Notes: a model not told the origin generated them from the sequence alone. A DNA stretch of 64,000 nt from JADHLJ01 sp038118725 (GCA_038118725.1 JAYOIK010000020.1:1-64000); one strand, 5' to 3'. Positions 17,174 to 26,188 are shown, counted from the stretch's first letter. Numbers and translations are program-made.

Positions 17174-18049
17174 ATGACAATTGGTCTTGATCATCGGGGC
17201 CTGGACCATCTGGTCATGGTGGTGAATGACCTGGAAGCGGCGCGGGCCGATTACGAGCGCCTGGGCTTCACGACCACGCCCAGGGCGCTGCACCCGTTCG
17301 GGACCGAAAACTTCCTGGTGCAGATGCAGGGCAATTTCCTGGAAGTCGTCGGGATCGCCGATGCCTCCATCATTCCCGATCACGCGCCCGGGGTTTTCAG
17401 TTTCGCCCGCGGCAACGCCGAATTTCTGGCGCGCCGCGAGGGAATGTCCTCGCTGGTGTTTCAGAGCCAGGATGCCAGGGCCGACCGCGCCGACTTTCTC
17501 GCGGCGGGTCTGAACGCGTTCGAGAATGTCGACTTCTCGCGCAAGGCGAAACTACCGGATGGCAGCGAGGTGACGGTTGCCTTCTCGCTCGCCTTCGTGA
17601 CCGATCCGACAATGCCCGAGACAACCTTCTTCACCTGCCAGCAACACGCGCCGGAGCATTTCTGGAAACCCGCCTATCAGGTTCACGCGAATGGCGCCCA
17701 CCACGCCGCCGAGACCATCATGGTGGCGCCCGAGCCGCGCGCGCACCGAGGCTTCTTCGCCGGCACCCATGGCGATGGCGCGGTCACGGTGGAGGAAGAA
17801 ACGGTTTCGGTGCGCACGGGCCTCGGGTCGATCTCTATGGTGACACCGGCGGCGTTTCGCGACCGGTTCGGATGCGATACCCCTGGCCCCGGGGAAACCG
17901 CGCATTTCGCCGGATTTCGAATCGCCGTCGAGGATCTGGCCAAAACGGTAAGTCTTCTCGACGCGGCGGGGGTCGAAAGTCGGAAGGCGGCGGGCGCGGT
18001 TCAACTGGTCTCCGCGCTGTCGGGGATCGTGGTCGAATTCACCGAGTGA
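17174..18049 (+). CDS. VOC-superfamily protein (glyoxalase-like domain)
   Basis: 291 residues. The N-terminus GLDHRGLDHLVMVVNDLEAA...YERLGFTTTPRALHPFGTEN is a glyoxalase/bleomycin-resistance betaalphabetabetabeta module with the metal His in LDHLVM. A second module occupies the C-terminal half, ending LVSALSGIVVEFTE. The arrangement resembles Glyoxalase_3-type proteins, whose substrates are unknown. The start ATG 17174 follows GGGAGAAAATGG, and the reading frame could extend further upstream only through the SDR gene. It is 35 bases downstream of the SDR and 21 bases before PhyH. Confidence 0.85.
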   Translation: MTIGLDHRGLDHLVMVVNDLEAARADYERLGFTTTPRALHPFGTENFLVQMQGNFLEVVGIADASIIPDHAPGVFSFARGNAEFLARREGMSSLVFQSQDARADRADFLAAGLNAFENVDFSRKAKLPDGSEVTVAFSLAFVTDPTMPETTFFTCQQHAPEHFWKPAYQVHANGAHHAAETIMVAPEPRAHRGFFAGTHGDGAVTVEEETVSVRTGLGSISMVTPAAFRDRFGCDTPGPGETAHFAGFRIAVEDLAKTVSLLDAAGVESRKAAGAVQLVSALSGIVVEFTE

Positions 18050-18070
18050 TCCGAGGGTGGGAAAGCGGAC

Positions 18071-18964
18071 ATGCTCAAGCACGATATTCTCAAGCATCCG
18101 TCGAGACTTCTGACCAAGGCCCAGCGCGAACGGTTTTTCGAGGAGGGCGCGGTCCTGGTGGAAGGCGCGGTGTCCGAAGCCTGGCTCAAACGCCTTCGCG
18201 CGGCCTCGCAAGAGATCATCGAGCGCGGTCGCGCTGTTACCACGTCCGACGGTGTCTATATCGTCGAGGACGGTCATTCCACCGAGTCCCCGCGCTTGAA
18301 ACGGCTTTCCAGTCCCGTTGATCATCACCCAGATTTTTGGGAATTCGCCAGATCCTCCCCCAGCGTCGAGGCCGCCGCCGATCTGGTTGGTCCCGACGTG
18401 AAGTACCACCACTCAAAGCTCAATTTCAAATGGGCCAAGGGCGGGATGAAGTTCGACTGGCATCAGGATATCCAGGCCTGGCCTCACACCGATTACAGCC
18501 CAGTGACGGTTGGCCTTTATCTCGAGGATTGCGATGTCGAACAAGGCCCCCTGATCACCATCCGCGGCAGCCATGACGGCGTCCTGCACAGCATGTACGA
18601 CGAGAACCGCAACTGGGTGCTGAGCATCCCCGAGGACAAGATCGACATGTCCCTGGCCAATACCTTGGTCGGCCCGGCGGGCTCGTTGGTACTGCTGAAT
18701 TGTCGAACAATCCACGGCTCGGCGCCGAATCTATCCGAGCGGTCGAGGCCGTTCCTGTTGAACGTCTATTCATCCGCCGATTCCTTCCCCTATGGCGCGA
18801 ACCCGATTCAAAGCCCGAAAGCCGGTACGATCGTGCGCGGAAAACCGGCGCTGGTTTCAAGCCATGACCCGCGGCCTTGCGAGACGCCGCCGGATTGGTC
18901 CAAGGGATATGCCGGACCCTGGGCGCATCAGAACCGCGAGAAAACCCCGCAAGCCGCCGAGTAG
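18071..18964 (+). CDS. Phytanoyl-CoA dioxygenase (PhyH) family Fe(II)/2-oxoglutarate oxygenase
   Basis: 297 residues. Iron ligands: HxD in FDWHQDIQAW (about residue 136) and the distal His in NCRTIHGSAPN (about 219). The 2-oxoglutarate-binding Arg is in SERSRPFLLNVY. The VEQGPLITIRGSHDG segment is typical of PhyH enzymes that hydroxylate small molecules. It shares an operon with a SABATH-type methyltransferase 27 bases downstream, so hydroxylation and methylation of one small acid is a fair guess, but the substrate is unknown. Confidence 0.87.
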   Translation: MLKHDILKHPSRLLTKAQRERFFEEGAVLVEGAVSEAWLKRLRAASQEIIERGRAVTTSDGVYIVEDGHSTESPRLKRLSSPVDHHPDFWEFARSSPSVEAAADLVGPDVKYHHSKLNFKWAKGGMKFDWHQDIQAWPHTDYSPVTVGLYLEDCDVEQGPLITIRGSHDGVLHSMYDENRNWVLSIPEDKIDMSLANTLVGPAGSLVLLNCRTIHGSAPNLSERSRPFLLNVYSSADSFPYGANPIQSPKAGTIVRGKPALVSSHDPRPCETPPDWSKGYAGPWAHQNREKTPQAAE

Positions 18965-18991
18965 TCGAGAATTTCGAGCCGAGGAGATCCC

Positions 18992-20104
18992 ATGAGCAAG
19001 CCCGCCGCGACCGCCGGTTTCATGTCAATGAAGGGCGGTGGCTATTATTCCAAGGCGACCATCGGCGCCAAGCACACCATCGACCGGGCCACCCATCTGA
19101 TTCTAGACGCGATCCAGCGCATGGACCCAGCCGATGACGGCACGCCCTTCACCATGTCCGACATGGGCTGCGCCGATGGCGGGACATCGGTAACGATGGT
19201 GGGAACCGTTTTGAAGGAGGTACGCCGTCGGGCGCCGTCGAGGCCGCTTCAGATGGTCTACACGGACTTGCCGCGCAACGATTTCAGCCAGGTGTTCCAA
19301 AACATCCACGGCCAGACCGACATCGAAACCTATATCGACGAGATCGACGATCTCTATGTCTTCGCCTCGGCGACCTCGTTCCATAAACCGATCTTCCCCG
19401 CCGGAACCCTCAACTTGGGTTTCTCGGCGACGGCCTCGCATTACATAAGCGAGAAACCCGGCGTGATCTCGAACCATGTCCATATGGTCGGGGCCACCGG
19501 AGCGGAGCGCGAGGCCTATGTGGAGCAGGGACGCCTCGACTGGGAGCGGATGCTGCTCAACCGGGCGCGCGACCTGGCGCCGGGCGGTCGGCTGGCGTTG
19601 TTCAATTTCGGCATCGACGAGGAGGGCCGCTATCTCGGTTCCACCGGCGGGGTCGACATGTTCGATACCTTCAGCCAATTGTGGGCGGATCTGCGGGATC
19701 AGGGGGTGATCACGGCGGAGGAATTCGTCAACACCAACTTTCCCCAGAGCTATCGGACCGTCGAGCAGTTCACCGCGCCGTTCCGTGATCCGGCGAACCC
19801 AGTCCATCAAGCCGGCCTCAGGATGGAGCATGTGGAGACCCGCGTGGTCGATTGCCCTTTTGCGGTCGATTTCAAGGAACACGGCGACGCCGCGCGGTTC
19901 GCACATGAGTACATCCCGACCCTGCGGTCCTGGAGCGAGGCCACTTTCGCCAGCGGCTTGTCACCAGCGCGGCCCGCCGAGGAACGCCAGGCGATCATCG
20001 ATCGTTTCTACGATAGCTACGAGACCCTGGTCCGGGAAGCGCCGGAAGGGCACGCCATGGACTACGTCCATTGCTATCTGATCCTTGAGAAGGTGGCGAT
20101 TTAG
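18992..20104 (+). CDS. SABATH-type SAM-dependent carboxyl methyltransferase
   Basis: 370 residues. The N-terminal MKGGGYYSKATIGAKHTI, the SAM site FTMSDMGCADGGTS, YTDLPRNDFSQVF and the LGFSATASHYIS segment follow the order seen in SABATH (Methyltransf_7) proteins: the plant salicylate, jasmonate and IAA carboxyl methyltransferases and rarer bacterial relatives. Plant enzymes have LNDLPGNDFN and SSYSLMWLS at these places. The acceptor is probably a carboxyl group of a small acid. The start ATG 18992 is preceded by GAGGAG. SABATH genes are uncommon in bacteria. It lies in the SDR-VOC-PhyH-MTase-EEP run. Confidence 0.85.
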   Translation: MSKPAATAGFMSMKGGGYYSKATIGAKHTIDRATHLILDAIQRMDPADDGTPFTMSDMGCADGGTSVTMVGTVLKEVRRRAPSRPLQMVYTDLPRNDFSQVFQNIHGQTDIETYIDEIDDLYVFASATSFHKPIFPAGTLNLGFSATASHYISEKPGVISNHVHMVGATGAEREAYVEQGRLDWERMLLNRARDLAPGGRLALFNFGIDEEGRYLGSTGGVDMFDTFSQLWADLRDQGVITAEEFVNTNFPQSYRTVEQFTAPFRDPANPVHQAGLRMEHVETRVVDCPFAVDFKEHGDAARFAHEYIPTLRSWSEATFASGLSPARPAEERQAIIDRFYDSYETLVREAPEGHAMDYVHCYLILEKVAI

Positions 20105-20119
20105 ATAGGCCCGCGCCCC

Positions 20120-20881
20120 ATGCGTCTCGTCGCCTGGAATTGCGCCATGGCGTTGCATCGCAAATGGGACGCCTTGTTGAGCCTGCGCCCCGACGTCGCG
20201 ATCATCTCGGAAGCGGCGGAGCCGGACCGACTGATCGCGCGAGAGCCCGCGATCGCCGATCACTCCCTGGTCTGGATCGGCAATAAGCCGAACAAGGGTC
20301 TCCTGATCATCGGCCTTGGCGGCGTCACGCTGGAAATGAGCCAGTATCGACATGACACGCGCCTGCATTGGATCGCGCCAGTAAGCGTCCATGGCCTCCC
20401 CGGCATGTTCGAACCGCTGCGGCTGCTCGGGGTTTGGGCGCAAAACGCCAACGAAGGCAATCGCCAGAAGACCAACCCGGGTTACCTGCAAGAGGCCTTG
20501 AAGCGCTATCGCCGATTCTTGAAGGACGGCCCGGCGGTCGTCGCGGGAGACTTCAACAATCATGTCGTCTGGGACAAGCCGGGCTGGCGCATGAACCACG
20601 CCAACGAGATTACCGCGCTCGGCCGGCTGGACCTGGTCAGCGCCTACCACGCGGCACGTGGCATCGTCGCGGGCGAGGAGGAAGATCCCACGCTCTATTG
20701 GCGAGACCGGACCATTGACGGGCCGACCTATCACATCGACTACGTCTTCATACGCGAGTGTTGGACACGCCGGCCCTTTACGCTTGACGTCGGTGGTTTC
20801 GAAGAGTGGGTCGGATCGGGCCTAAGCGACCACGTTCCGTTGACACTTGATATCGATCTCGGAGCCCCAGGCTCGACGTGA
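20120..20881 (+). CDS. Endonuclease/exonuclease/phosphatase (EEP) fold hydrolase
   Basis: 253 residues. It has LVAWNCAMALHRKWDAL (catalytic Asn region), RPDVAIISEA (metal-binding Glu), VAGDFNNH (Asp/Asn pair), HIDYVFIR and the terminal SDHVPLTLDI catalytic Asp-His, the complete EEP set. These folds act on nucleic acids, inositol phosphates or sphingolipids; no extra domain or signal peptide points to one. It follows the SABATH gene by 15 bases. Confidence 0.83.
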   Translation: MRLVAWNCAMALHRKWDALLSLRPDVAIISEAAEPDRLIAREPAIADHSLVWIGNKPNKGLLIIGLGGVTLEMSQYRHDTRLHWIAPVSVHGLPGMFEPLRLLGVWAQNANEGNRQKTNPGYLQEALKRYRRFLKDGPAVVAGDFNNHVVWDKPGWRMNHANEITALGRLDLVSAYHAARGIVAGEEEDPTLYWRDRTIDGPTYHIDYVFIRECWTRRPFTLDVGGFEEWVGSGLSDHVPLTLDIDLGAPGST

Positions 20882-20904
20882 CGATCGGGTGGCCATAAGT
20901 GATT

Positions 20905-21009
20905 CCGTCGTCCTGGCGTAAGGCAGGACCTCGCGACGGTTAATCCCTTGCGGCGTTCATTCGATCACGCGGCCCATTTCAAGGCCCTGCCGTTCGCCAG
21001 GGCGACGGG
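20905..21009. repeat. 105-bp REPIN/MITE-like element, copy B
   Basis: It begins CCGTCGTCCTGGCG and ends CGCCAGGGCGACGG, inverted copies with one difference in 14. The left end forms GTCCTG/CAGGAC and the right end GCCCTG/CAGGGC hairpins. Length and outer parts match the copy at 1123-1227, while the central 40 bases have diverged. It sits between the EEP gene and the convergent Rieske gene. The rest of the 20882-21331 gap holds the small frame at 21087-21167 and nothing else recognised. Confidence 0.78.
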
Positions 21010-21086
21010 AGAAAGCAGTAGGACGTGAAGTAACAGGTAGGCCTGGAGGATACGGACCTCAAGACCTCGAAATCGCGCCTTGATAC

Positions 21087-21167
21087 TCAGGCGATGGTCT
21101 TCAAAACCATGGCTAGGATAAAGGTCGCGCCAATATAGGACAGCCCAACGGTTTGAAACATGCTCAT
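21087..21167 (-). CDS. Candidate 26-residue small membrane protein
   Basis: ATG 21167 opens a 26-codon frame ending at TGA 21087. The peptide begins MSMFQTVGLSYIG, and the rest is one hydrophobic helix (ATFILAMVL) closing with Lys-Thr-Ile-Ala. GGGAG lies eight bases before the ATG, a good ribosome binding site in an otherwise empty gap. It is on the same strand as the Rieske gene and 165 bases downstream of it. Single-helix peptides of this size are often missed. Expression and function are unknown; a chance frame cannot be excluded. Confidence 0.4.
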   Translation of the reverse strand: MSMFQTVGLSYIGATFILAMVLKTIA

Positions 21168-21331
21168 CGCTCGCACTCCCCTGCTTGGCCGCGCCATCGT
21201 TTGGCCGGCCCCGGTTTCGATTTTTCCCATTTAGGGTAAAACCCCGGAACCGAGCAGAGGCGAAAGATCAAACCAGCCATGCGCGAATGACATGGCCAGA
21301 TCGACGGGACCAAACGACAGATCGTGCGGGT

Positions 21332-22372
21332 TTACTCGGCCGCGGCTTTTTCCGGGCTTTCCCGCTCCGCCATCTCGGCGATGATTTTCTTCAGGTAGTT
21401 CGGCCCCTTGTCGATCGCGAGCCGCACCGGGCGTCGGTCCAACGGTTTTTCCTCGCGGCGCTGAATTGCCTCCAGAACCACTTTGTCCTCATCGAAGGCA
21501 ACGCGGAACTGCTCGTTCATCCGATCGCCCATGCCAGGGTCGTCCACGGCGATGTTTCGTATATGCATCCAATGGTCGATGGTCTCGGTCTCGCTGACCG
21601 GCGTCAGAAAGTGGATGGCGAAAAGCCGCGCGCCGAACTGTCGTTCCTCCTCGCTAGCGTTCCGGTCGGTCTCGATACTGCCGAAGTCGATCACCGCGAT
21701 ATTCGGCGCGTGGTAGTAGTAGTAGTGCCAGCGATCGACATGGCCCTTGAAGATATCGAGCGCCTTGAAGAACCCGATCGGCGGCGCGTCGCGGATCCAA
21801 CGCGAGGTGATCACCGTGTGACCGTCACGCTCGACCTCGACGGGGACGCCCTCGCTCTCGGGATTGCCCAGGGTCGTGGGATGAACATAGGCGACATGGG
21901 CGGGGTCGCAGAGATTATCCGCTAGGTGCACGTAGTTCGCGGCGATGTACAAGCCGTCGCCGAAATGTGGCGCCCAACCCTCGGCTTGCATCTCGGGAAT
22001 CTGGAAAATCCTGGAGATATCGGCGAGCGCCGGATCACCCATCCAGATCCAGACGATGCCATTCACCTCATGTACCGGATAGGAGCGCACTCGGGCGGAT
22101 TCGGGCAGATTGTCCTGGCCCGGGATACGAACGCAGCGGCCATTGGCTCCGAAGGTCATGCCATGATAGCCGCACTCGATCGCGTCACCCTTTAGGCGCC
22201 CCATCGACAGCGGCAGACGCTTGTGCGGGCATTGATCCTCCAGCGCCGCCGGAGCGCCGGCCTCGGTACGATAAAAGACGATGTCCTCGCCCATGATTCG
22301 CTTGGTCGAAAGTTCACGAGGGATCTCGTGGGACCAGCCAGCGACATACCAGCAATTGCGAACGAAAGTCAT
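21332..22372 (-). CDS. Rieske non-haem iron ring-hydroxylating oxygenase (VanA-like)
   Basis: 346 residues. The Rieske cluster ligands are CPH near residue 46 and CGYH about 18 residues later (CPHKRLPLSMGR...ECGYHG). The mononuclear iron ligands are in NLCDPAHVAYVH (Asp-x2-His-x4-His). Size and the start MTFVRNCWYVAGW match the VanA/phthalate-type oxygenase group, which demethylates or hydroxylates aromatic and N-heterocyclic substrates with a separate reductase. No reductase gene is present nearby. The start ATG 22372 is chosen because homologous sequence begins there; a longer frame to 22486 crosses the operator. It diverges from the molybdenum hydroxylase genes, and a palindromic operator lies 32 bases upstream. 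Confidence 0.9.
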   Translation of the reverse strand: MTFVRNCWYVAGWSHEIPRELSTKRIMGEDIVFYRTEAGAPAALEDQCPHKRLPLSMGRLKGDAIECGYHGMTFGANGRCVRIPGQDNLPESARVRSYPVHEVNGIVWIWMGDPALADISRIFQIPEMQAEGWAPHFGDGLYIAANYVHLADNLCDPAHVAYVHPTTLGNPESEGVPVEVERDGHTVITSRWIRDAPPIGFFKALDIFKGHVDRWHYYYYHAPNIAVIDFGSIETDRNASEEERQFGARLFAIHFLTPVSETETIDHWMHIRNIAVDDPGMGDRMNEQFRVAFDEDKVVLEAIQRREEKPLDRRPVRLAIDKGPNYLKKIIAEMAERESPEKAAAE

Positions 22373-22403
22373 GGCTTCCCTCCCGCGCCCTTGGACGGTA
22401 ATG

Positions 22404-22423
22404 ATCATTCGTATACAAACGAT
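22404..22423. promoter_or_regulatory. GTATAC-centred operator before the Rieske oxygenase gene
   Basis: ATCATTCGTATACAAACGAT is an imperfect palindrome around GTATAC, 32 bases upstream of the Rieske ATG. It shares CATTyGTATACrAA with the site at 22483-22500 in inverted orientation. TTGTATACAA-like cores are common operators of FCD-type GntR regulators; no GntR gene lies in the window. Confidence 0.6.
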
Positions 22424-22482
22424 TTTCAGCGCGGCGGTCAAGCGTCGCGGCGCATCCAGTTGGACAGATTGACACCTATATT

Positions 22483-22500
22483 TCATTTGTATACGAATGA
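22483..22500. promoter_or_regulatory. GTATAC-centred operator before the molybdenum hydroxylase genes
   Basis: TCATTTGTATACGAATGA is palindromic except for one symmetrical position and lies 50 bases upstream of ATG 22550. It pairs with the site at 22404-22423, whose centre is about 78 bases away, so one regulator could control both divergent units, perhaps by looping. Confidence 0.62.
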
Positions 22501-22549
22501 TTTTTCGTTGGTCATCGAAACGTACGAGCGAGTTGAATTGGGAGCCTTC

Positions 22550-23428
22550 ATGGACGGAACACGGCTTTCGGAGAGCTTTTTGGGTTTCGCCCGTCCCGCG
22601 TTATTGGACGAGGCGTTGACGCTACTGTCCGGCGGCGAGTGGACCATCCTGGCCGGCGGAACCGATTACTTCCCAAGCCTGCGCGATCGTGTGTCCCAAA
22701 AGCCGGTGCTCGACATCTCCAACCTTCGGACGCTGCGCGGCATCCGCGAGGACGAGACGTGCTGGCGGATCGGCGCCCTCACCACCTGGAGCGATGTCAT
22801 CAAGGCCAACCTGCCGCCGGCTTTCGATACCCTCAAGCTGGCGGCGCGAGAGGTCGGTTCGGTCCAGATCCAGAACCGGGGGACGGTCGCGGGCAATCTC
22901 TGCAACGCCTCGCCCGCCGCCGATGGCGCGCCGCCGCTGATGATCCTCGACGCCGAGATCGTCCTGCGTTCGCTGGCTGGAGAGCGCCACATGCCGCTCG
23001 CCTCGTTTATTCAGGGGAACCGCGAGACCGCTAGGGCATCGGACGAAATCGTCACCGAGATCCGGGTGCCGAAATCCTCCGCCACCGGAGTTTCCAGTTT
23101 TATCAAGCTTGGATCCCGCGTCTATCTGGTGATCTCCATCGCCATGGTCGCGGCGCGCTTGGAGATTTCCAGAGATGGCAAAATCGCCGACGCGGCGATA
23201 TCGGTCGGCGCGTGCTCGGCGGTGGCGACGCGGCTGTCGGGTCTGGAAAACAAACTACTAGGGCATCCGGCCCGTCCCGAGACCTTCGAGAACATCGATG
23301 TATCGGACCTGGCCGATCTGTCGCCGATCGATGATATCCGCGCGCCGGCTGACTACCGGATGGACGCGGCGGTTGAGCTGACCCGGCGATCACTACTCCA
23401 ATGTCTGCCCGAGGGACTGGGCCGATGA
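22550..23428 (+). CDS. FAD-binding subunit of a molybdenum hydroxylase (CoxM/XdhB-like)
   Basis: 292 residues from ATG 22550, with GGAG at 22541-22544. The FAD-binding ILAGGTDYFPSLRD near residue 33, GSVQIQNRGTVAGNLCNASPAAD near 100 and the C-terminal ADYRMDAAVELTRR are the standard signatures of the medium subunit of xanthine dehydrogenase-family enzymes. It passes electrons from the FeS subunit to the acceptor. It overlaps the next gene by four bases (ATGA), so the two subunits are translationally coupled. Confidence 0.92.
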   Translation: MDGTRLSESFLGFARPALLDEALTLLSGGEWTILAGGTDYFPSLRDRVSQKPVLDISNLRTLRGIREDETCWRIGALTTWSDVIKANLPPAFDTLKLAAREVGSVQIQNRGTVAGNLCNASPAADGAPPLMILDAEIVLRSLAGERHMPLASFIQGNRETARASDEIVTEIRVPKSSATGVSSFIKLGSRVYLVISIAMVAARLEISRDGKIADAAISVGACSAVATRLSGLENKLLGHPARPETFENIDVSDLADLSPIDDIRAPADYRMDAAVELTRRSLLQCLPEGLGR

Positions 23429-26187
23429 CGGGCGACGCGCTGATCAATGGACGGACTGTTCCCGTCGGAGTTCATCCCGCCACCAGATTGAGCGGTTTCC
23501 TGCGCGAATCGGTCGGCCTCAAGGGTACCAAGGTCGGGTGCGACGCGGGAGATTGCGGCGCCTGTTCCGTCCTGGTCGACGGCGAGGTCTCCTGCGCTTG
23601 TCTGGTCGCGGCTGGTCAGATTATCGGCGGCGAGGTCGTGACCATCGAAGGCGTCGTGGGGACGCCGATCGGGCAACGACTGATCCGCTCCTTCAAGCGG
23701 CACGGCGCGGCGCAGTGCGGGATCTGCACACCGGGAATGATGGTCGCCGCCGCGTCGCTGTTTCAAACCTCAACCGCGCCGTCCCGCCGAGACGTCGAGG
23801 ACGCGCTCGGCGGTGTCCTGTGCCGTTGCACCGGCTATCGCAAGATAATCGACGCGGTACTGGAAGCAGCCGGCGAGGTAGACGAGGCCGCCTCGGTTGA
23901 CCAGGAAATCGAAATCGGCGGCTTGGTCGGACAATCCATCGCACGTCTAGACGGCGCGCCGAAGCTTGTCGGCGGCGAGATTTTCGGAGCGGACGCGATC
24001 CCCGAAGGCGCGGCGTTGGTTCGCGCCGTCCGAAGCCCCCATGCCCGCGCCCGGTTCACACTCGGTGATCTCGAGGCTTACGGGCGAGACAACCCCGGGA
24101 TTGAACTCATCCTGACGGCCGCCGATATCCCCGGGCGCAATCTACACGGTGTGATTCCGGCTTTCGCCGATCAGCCGGTCCTCGCCGACGGGATGACCCG
24201 TTTTCCCGGGGAAGCAATCGCGCTCGTCGTCGGCCCCCCCGAGATCGTTCGAGCTCTGGATCTGTCGCGCTTTCCGGTAAACTGGCAAGCCTCGGAGGCG
24301 CGAACCACACCGAGCCGAGCGCTGGAGCCATCGGCGCCCCGACTGCACGAAAACCGCCCGGATAATGTTCTGGTCGAGGGCTATGTGGAACGCGGCGATA
24401 CCGCCGCGGGTTTCGCGTGCGCCGCGCATGTTGTCGAGGGTCGTTTCTCCACCCCTTTCATCGAACACGCCTTCATTGAACCAGAGGCCGGATACGCGGT
24501 TCGGACGGGCGAGCGGATAGAGGTGCGGGCCTCGACCCAGGCGCCGCACATGGACCGCGAGGCCCTCGCGGGAATTCTGGGTATCGAGAAGGAAGCCGTG
24601 CGGATCGTCCCGACGGCTTGTGGCGGTGGTTTCGGCTCGAAGATCGACCTGACGGTGGAGCCTTTCGTCGCGCTCGCCGCTTGGCATCTCGACCGACCGG
24701 CGGCGATGATCCTCGACCGCGGCGAGTCGATGCAAAGCTCCACCAAGCGTCATCCGTCGGATATCACCGCCCGTGTCGCTTGTGACGCGGCGGGTAAAAT
24801 CACCGCGATGGAGTTCGAGGGGATATTCGATACCGGCGCCTATGCGAGTTGGGGGCCGACCGTCGCCAACCGGGTGCCGATCCATGCCTCCGGGCCGTAT
24901 TTCACACCGAACTATCGGGCGCGGAGCAAGGCGGTGCACACCAACGGGCCGACCGCCGGCGCGTTTCGCGGCTTTGGCGTGCCGCAATCGGCGATCGCCC
25001 AGGAAAGCCTCTATCACGACCTCGCCGATAAACTGGGAATGGACCAGTTGGCGTTTCGTCTCGCCAACGCGCTGTCGGACCATCAGCCAACGGTAACCGG
25101 CCAGGTCTTTCGCGAAGGCGTCGGCATCAAGGCCTGCCTCGAGGCGCTGGAGCCAGCATGGCGCGAGGAGATAGCGGCGAGCAAGGCCTTCAACCGGGCC
25201 ACCGAGGGTCCGATCCGACGCGGGATCGGCATCGGGACCTGTTGGTATGGCTGCGGCAACACCTCCATGGCCAATCCCTCGACCATGCGGATCGGCCTGA
25301 CCCCGGCCGGGCGGATCGTCCTACACCAGGGGGCGGTGGATATCGGACAGGGATCGACCACCGTGATGGTACAGATCGCCGCCGACGCGCTCGGAGTGGG
25401 TATCGGGGATCTGGAAATCGTCGGGGCCGACACGGACGTGACTCCGGACGCCGGCAAGACCTCCGCTTCGCGGCAGACCGTGGTTTCGGGGACCGCGGTC
25501 GCGCTTGCCGCTGGGACCATGCGGCGGGAAATCCTGTTGCGCGCCAATGCGGGCGACGGCGCCGAGATTGTTATCGACGAGAGCGGCCTGGCGGTGCGGG
25601 AGAACGGAGCAACAAGGTGGCTGGACCTCTCGGGTCTCGAGGTGAACGAACGAGGCTATGTGTTGGAAGCGGAGGAAACCTACGATCCGCCCACCACGCC
25701 GATCGATCGTTTCGGGCAAGGCGAACCCTATTCGGTTTACGGCTATGGCGCCCAACTCGCGGTCGTCTCGGTCGACACGGCGCTCGGCACCGTCACGCTG
25801 GAACGGATCGTCGCCGCGCATGATGTCGGGCGCGCGATCAACCCGCTTTTGGTGGAGGGGCAGATTCAGGGCGGCGTCGCCCAGGGGATCGGCCTGGCAT
25901 TGATGGAGGAATACGTCCCGGGCCGAACCGAGAACCTGCACGACTACCTAATTCCCACGGCGGGCGATGTGCCGGATATCGAGTGCATTATCGTGGAAGT
26001 GCCGGACCCGCTCGGGCCGCGCGGCGCCAAGGGCTTGGGAGAACATGTGCTGATCCCGACGGCGCCGGCGATCTTGAACGCGATCAAGGATGCGAGTGGC
26101 GCGCGGGTTCATCGAACCCCCGCCACGCCGGCGCGGGTCCGCGCGGCGATCCGAGCCGCCGGATCGACGGAACAAGGAGGCGCTTAG
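23425..26187 (+). CDS. Fused 2Fe-2S / molybdopterin subunit of a molybdenum hydroxylase (nicotinate dehydrogenase-like)
   Basis: 920 residues. Residues 1-160 are the small FeS subunit: GCDAGDCGACSVLVDG holds the plant-type 2Fe-2S cluster and QCGICTPG...CRCTGYRKI the second cluster. From about residue 175 the large subunit starts (GQSIARLDGAPKLVGGEIF), with the Mo-cofactor segments TACGGGFGSK, GAFRGFGVPQ and DIGQGSTTV and the catalytic Glu in GAKGLGEHVL near the C-terminus. Family members hydroxylate purines, pyridines or aldehydes next to ring nitrogen using water. The small-large fusion without FAD is a known arrangement. The downstream Hnr-like and enamidase-like genes make nicotinate or a relative the most likely substrate. 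Confidence 0.92.
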   Translation: MTGDALINGRTVPVGVHPATRLSGFLRESVGLKGTKVGCDAGDCGACSVLVDGEVSCACLVAAGQIIGGEVVTIEGVVGTPIGQRLIRSFKRHGAAQCGICTPGMMVAAASLFQTSTAPSRRDVEDALGGVLCRCTGYRKIIDAVLEAAGEVDEAASVDQEIEIGGLVGQSIARLDGAPKLVGGEIFGADAIPEGAALVRAVRSPHARARFTLGDLEAYGRDNPGIELILTAADIPGRNLHGVIPAFADQPVLADGMTRFPGEAIALVVGPPEIVRALDLSRFPVNWQASEARTTPSRALEPSAPRLHENRPDNVLVEGYVERGDTAAGFACAAHVVEGRFSTPFIEHAFIEPEAGYAVRTGERIEVRASTQAPHMDREALAGILGIEKEAVRIVPTACGGGFGSKIDLTVEPFVALAAWHLDRPAAMILDRGESMQSSTKRHPSDITARVACDAAGKITAMEFEGIFDTGAYASWGPTVANRVPIHASGPYFTPNYRARSKAVHTNGPTAGAFRGFGVPQSAIAQESLYHDLADKLGMDQLAFRLANALSDHQPTVTGQVFREGVGIKACLEALEPAWREEIAASKAFNRATEGPIRRGIGIGTCWYGCGNTSMANPSTMRIGLTPAGRIVLHQGAVDIGQGSTTVMVQIAADALGVGIGDLEIVGADTDVTPDAGKTSASRQTVVSGTAVALAAGTMRREILLRANAGDGAEIVIDESGLAVRENGATRWLDLSGLEVNERGYVLEAEETYDPPTTPIDRFGQGEPYSVYGYGAQLAVVSVDTALGTVTLERIVAAHDVGRAINPLLVEGQIQGGVAQGIGLALMEEYVPGRTENLHDYLIPTAGDVPDIECIIVEVPDPLGPRGAKGLGEHVLIPTAPAILNAIKDASGARVHRTPATPARVRAAIRAAGSTEQGGA

Positions 26188-26188
26188 C

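Noticed and set aside
24142..25083. Minus-strand frame of 313 codons within the molybdenum hydroxylase gene
   Set aside because: Shadow of a well-supported gene with all cofactor motifs.
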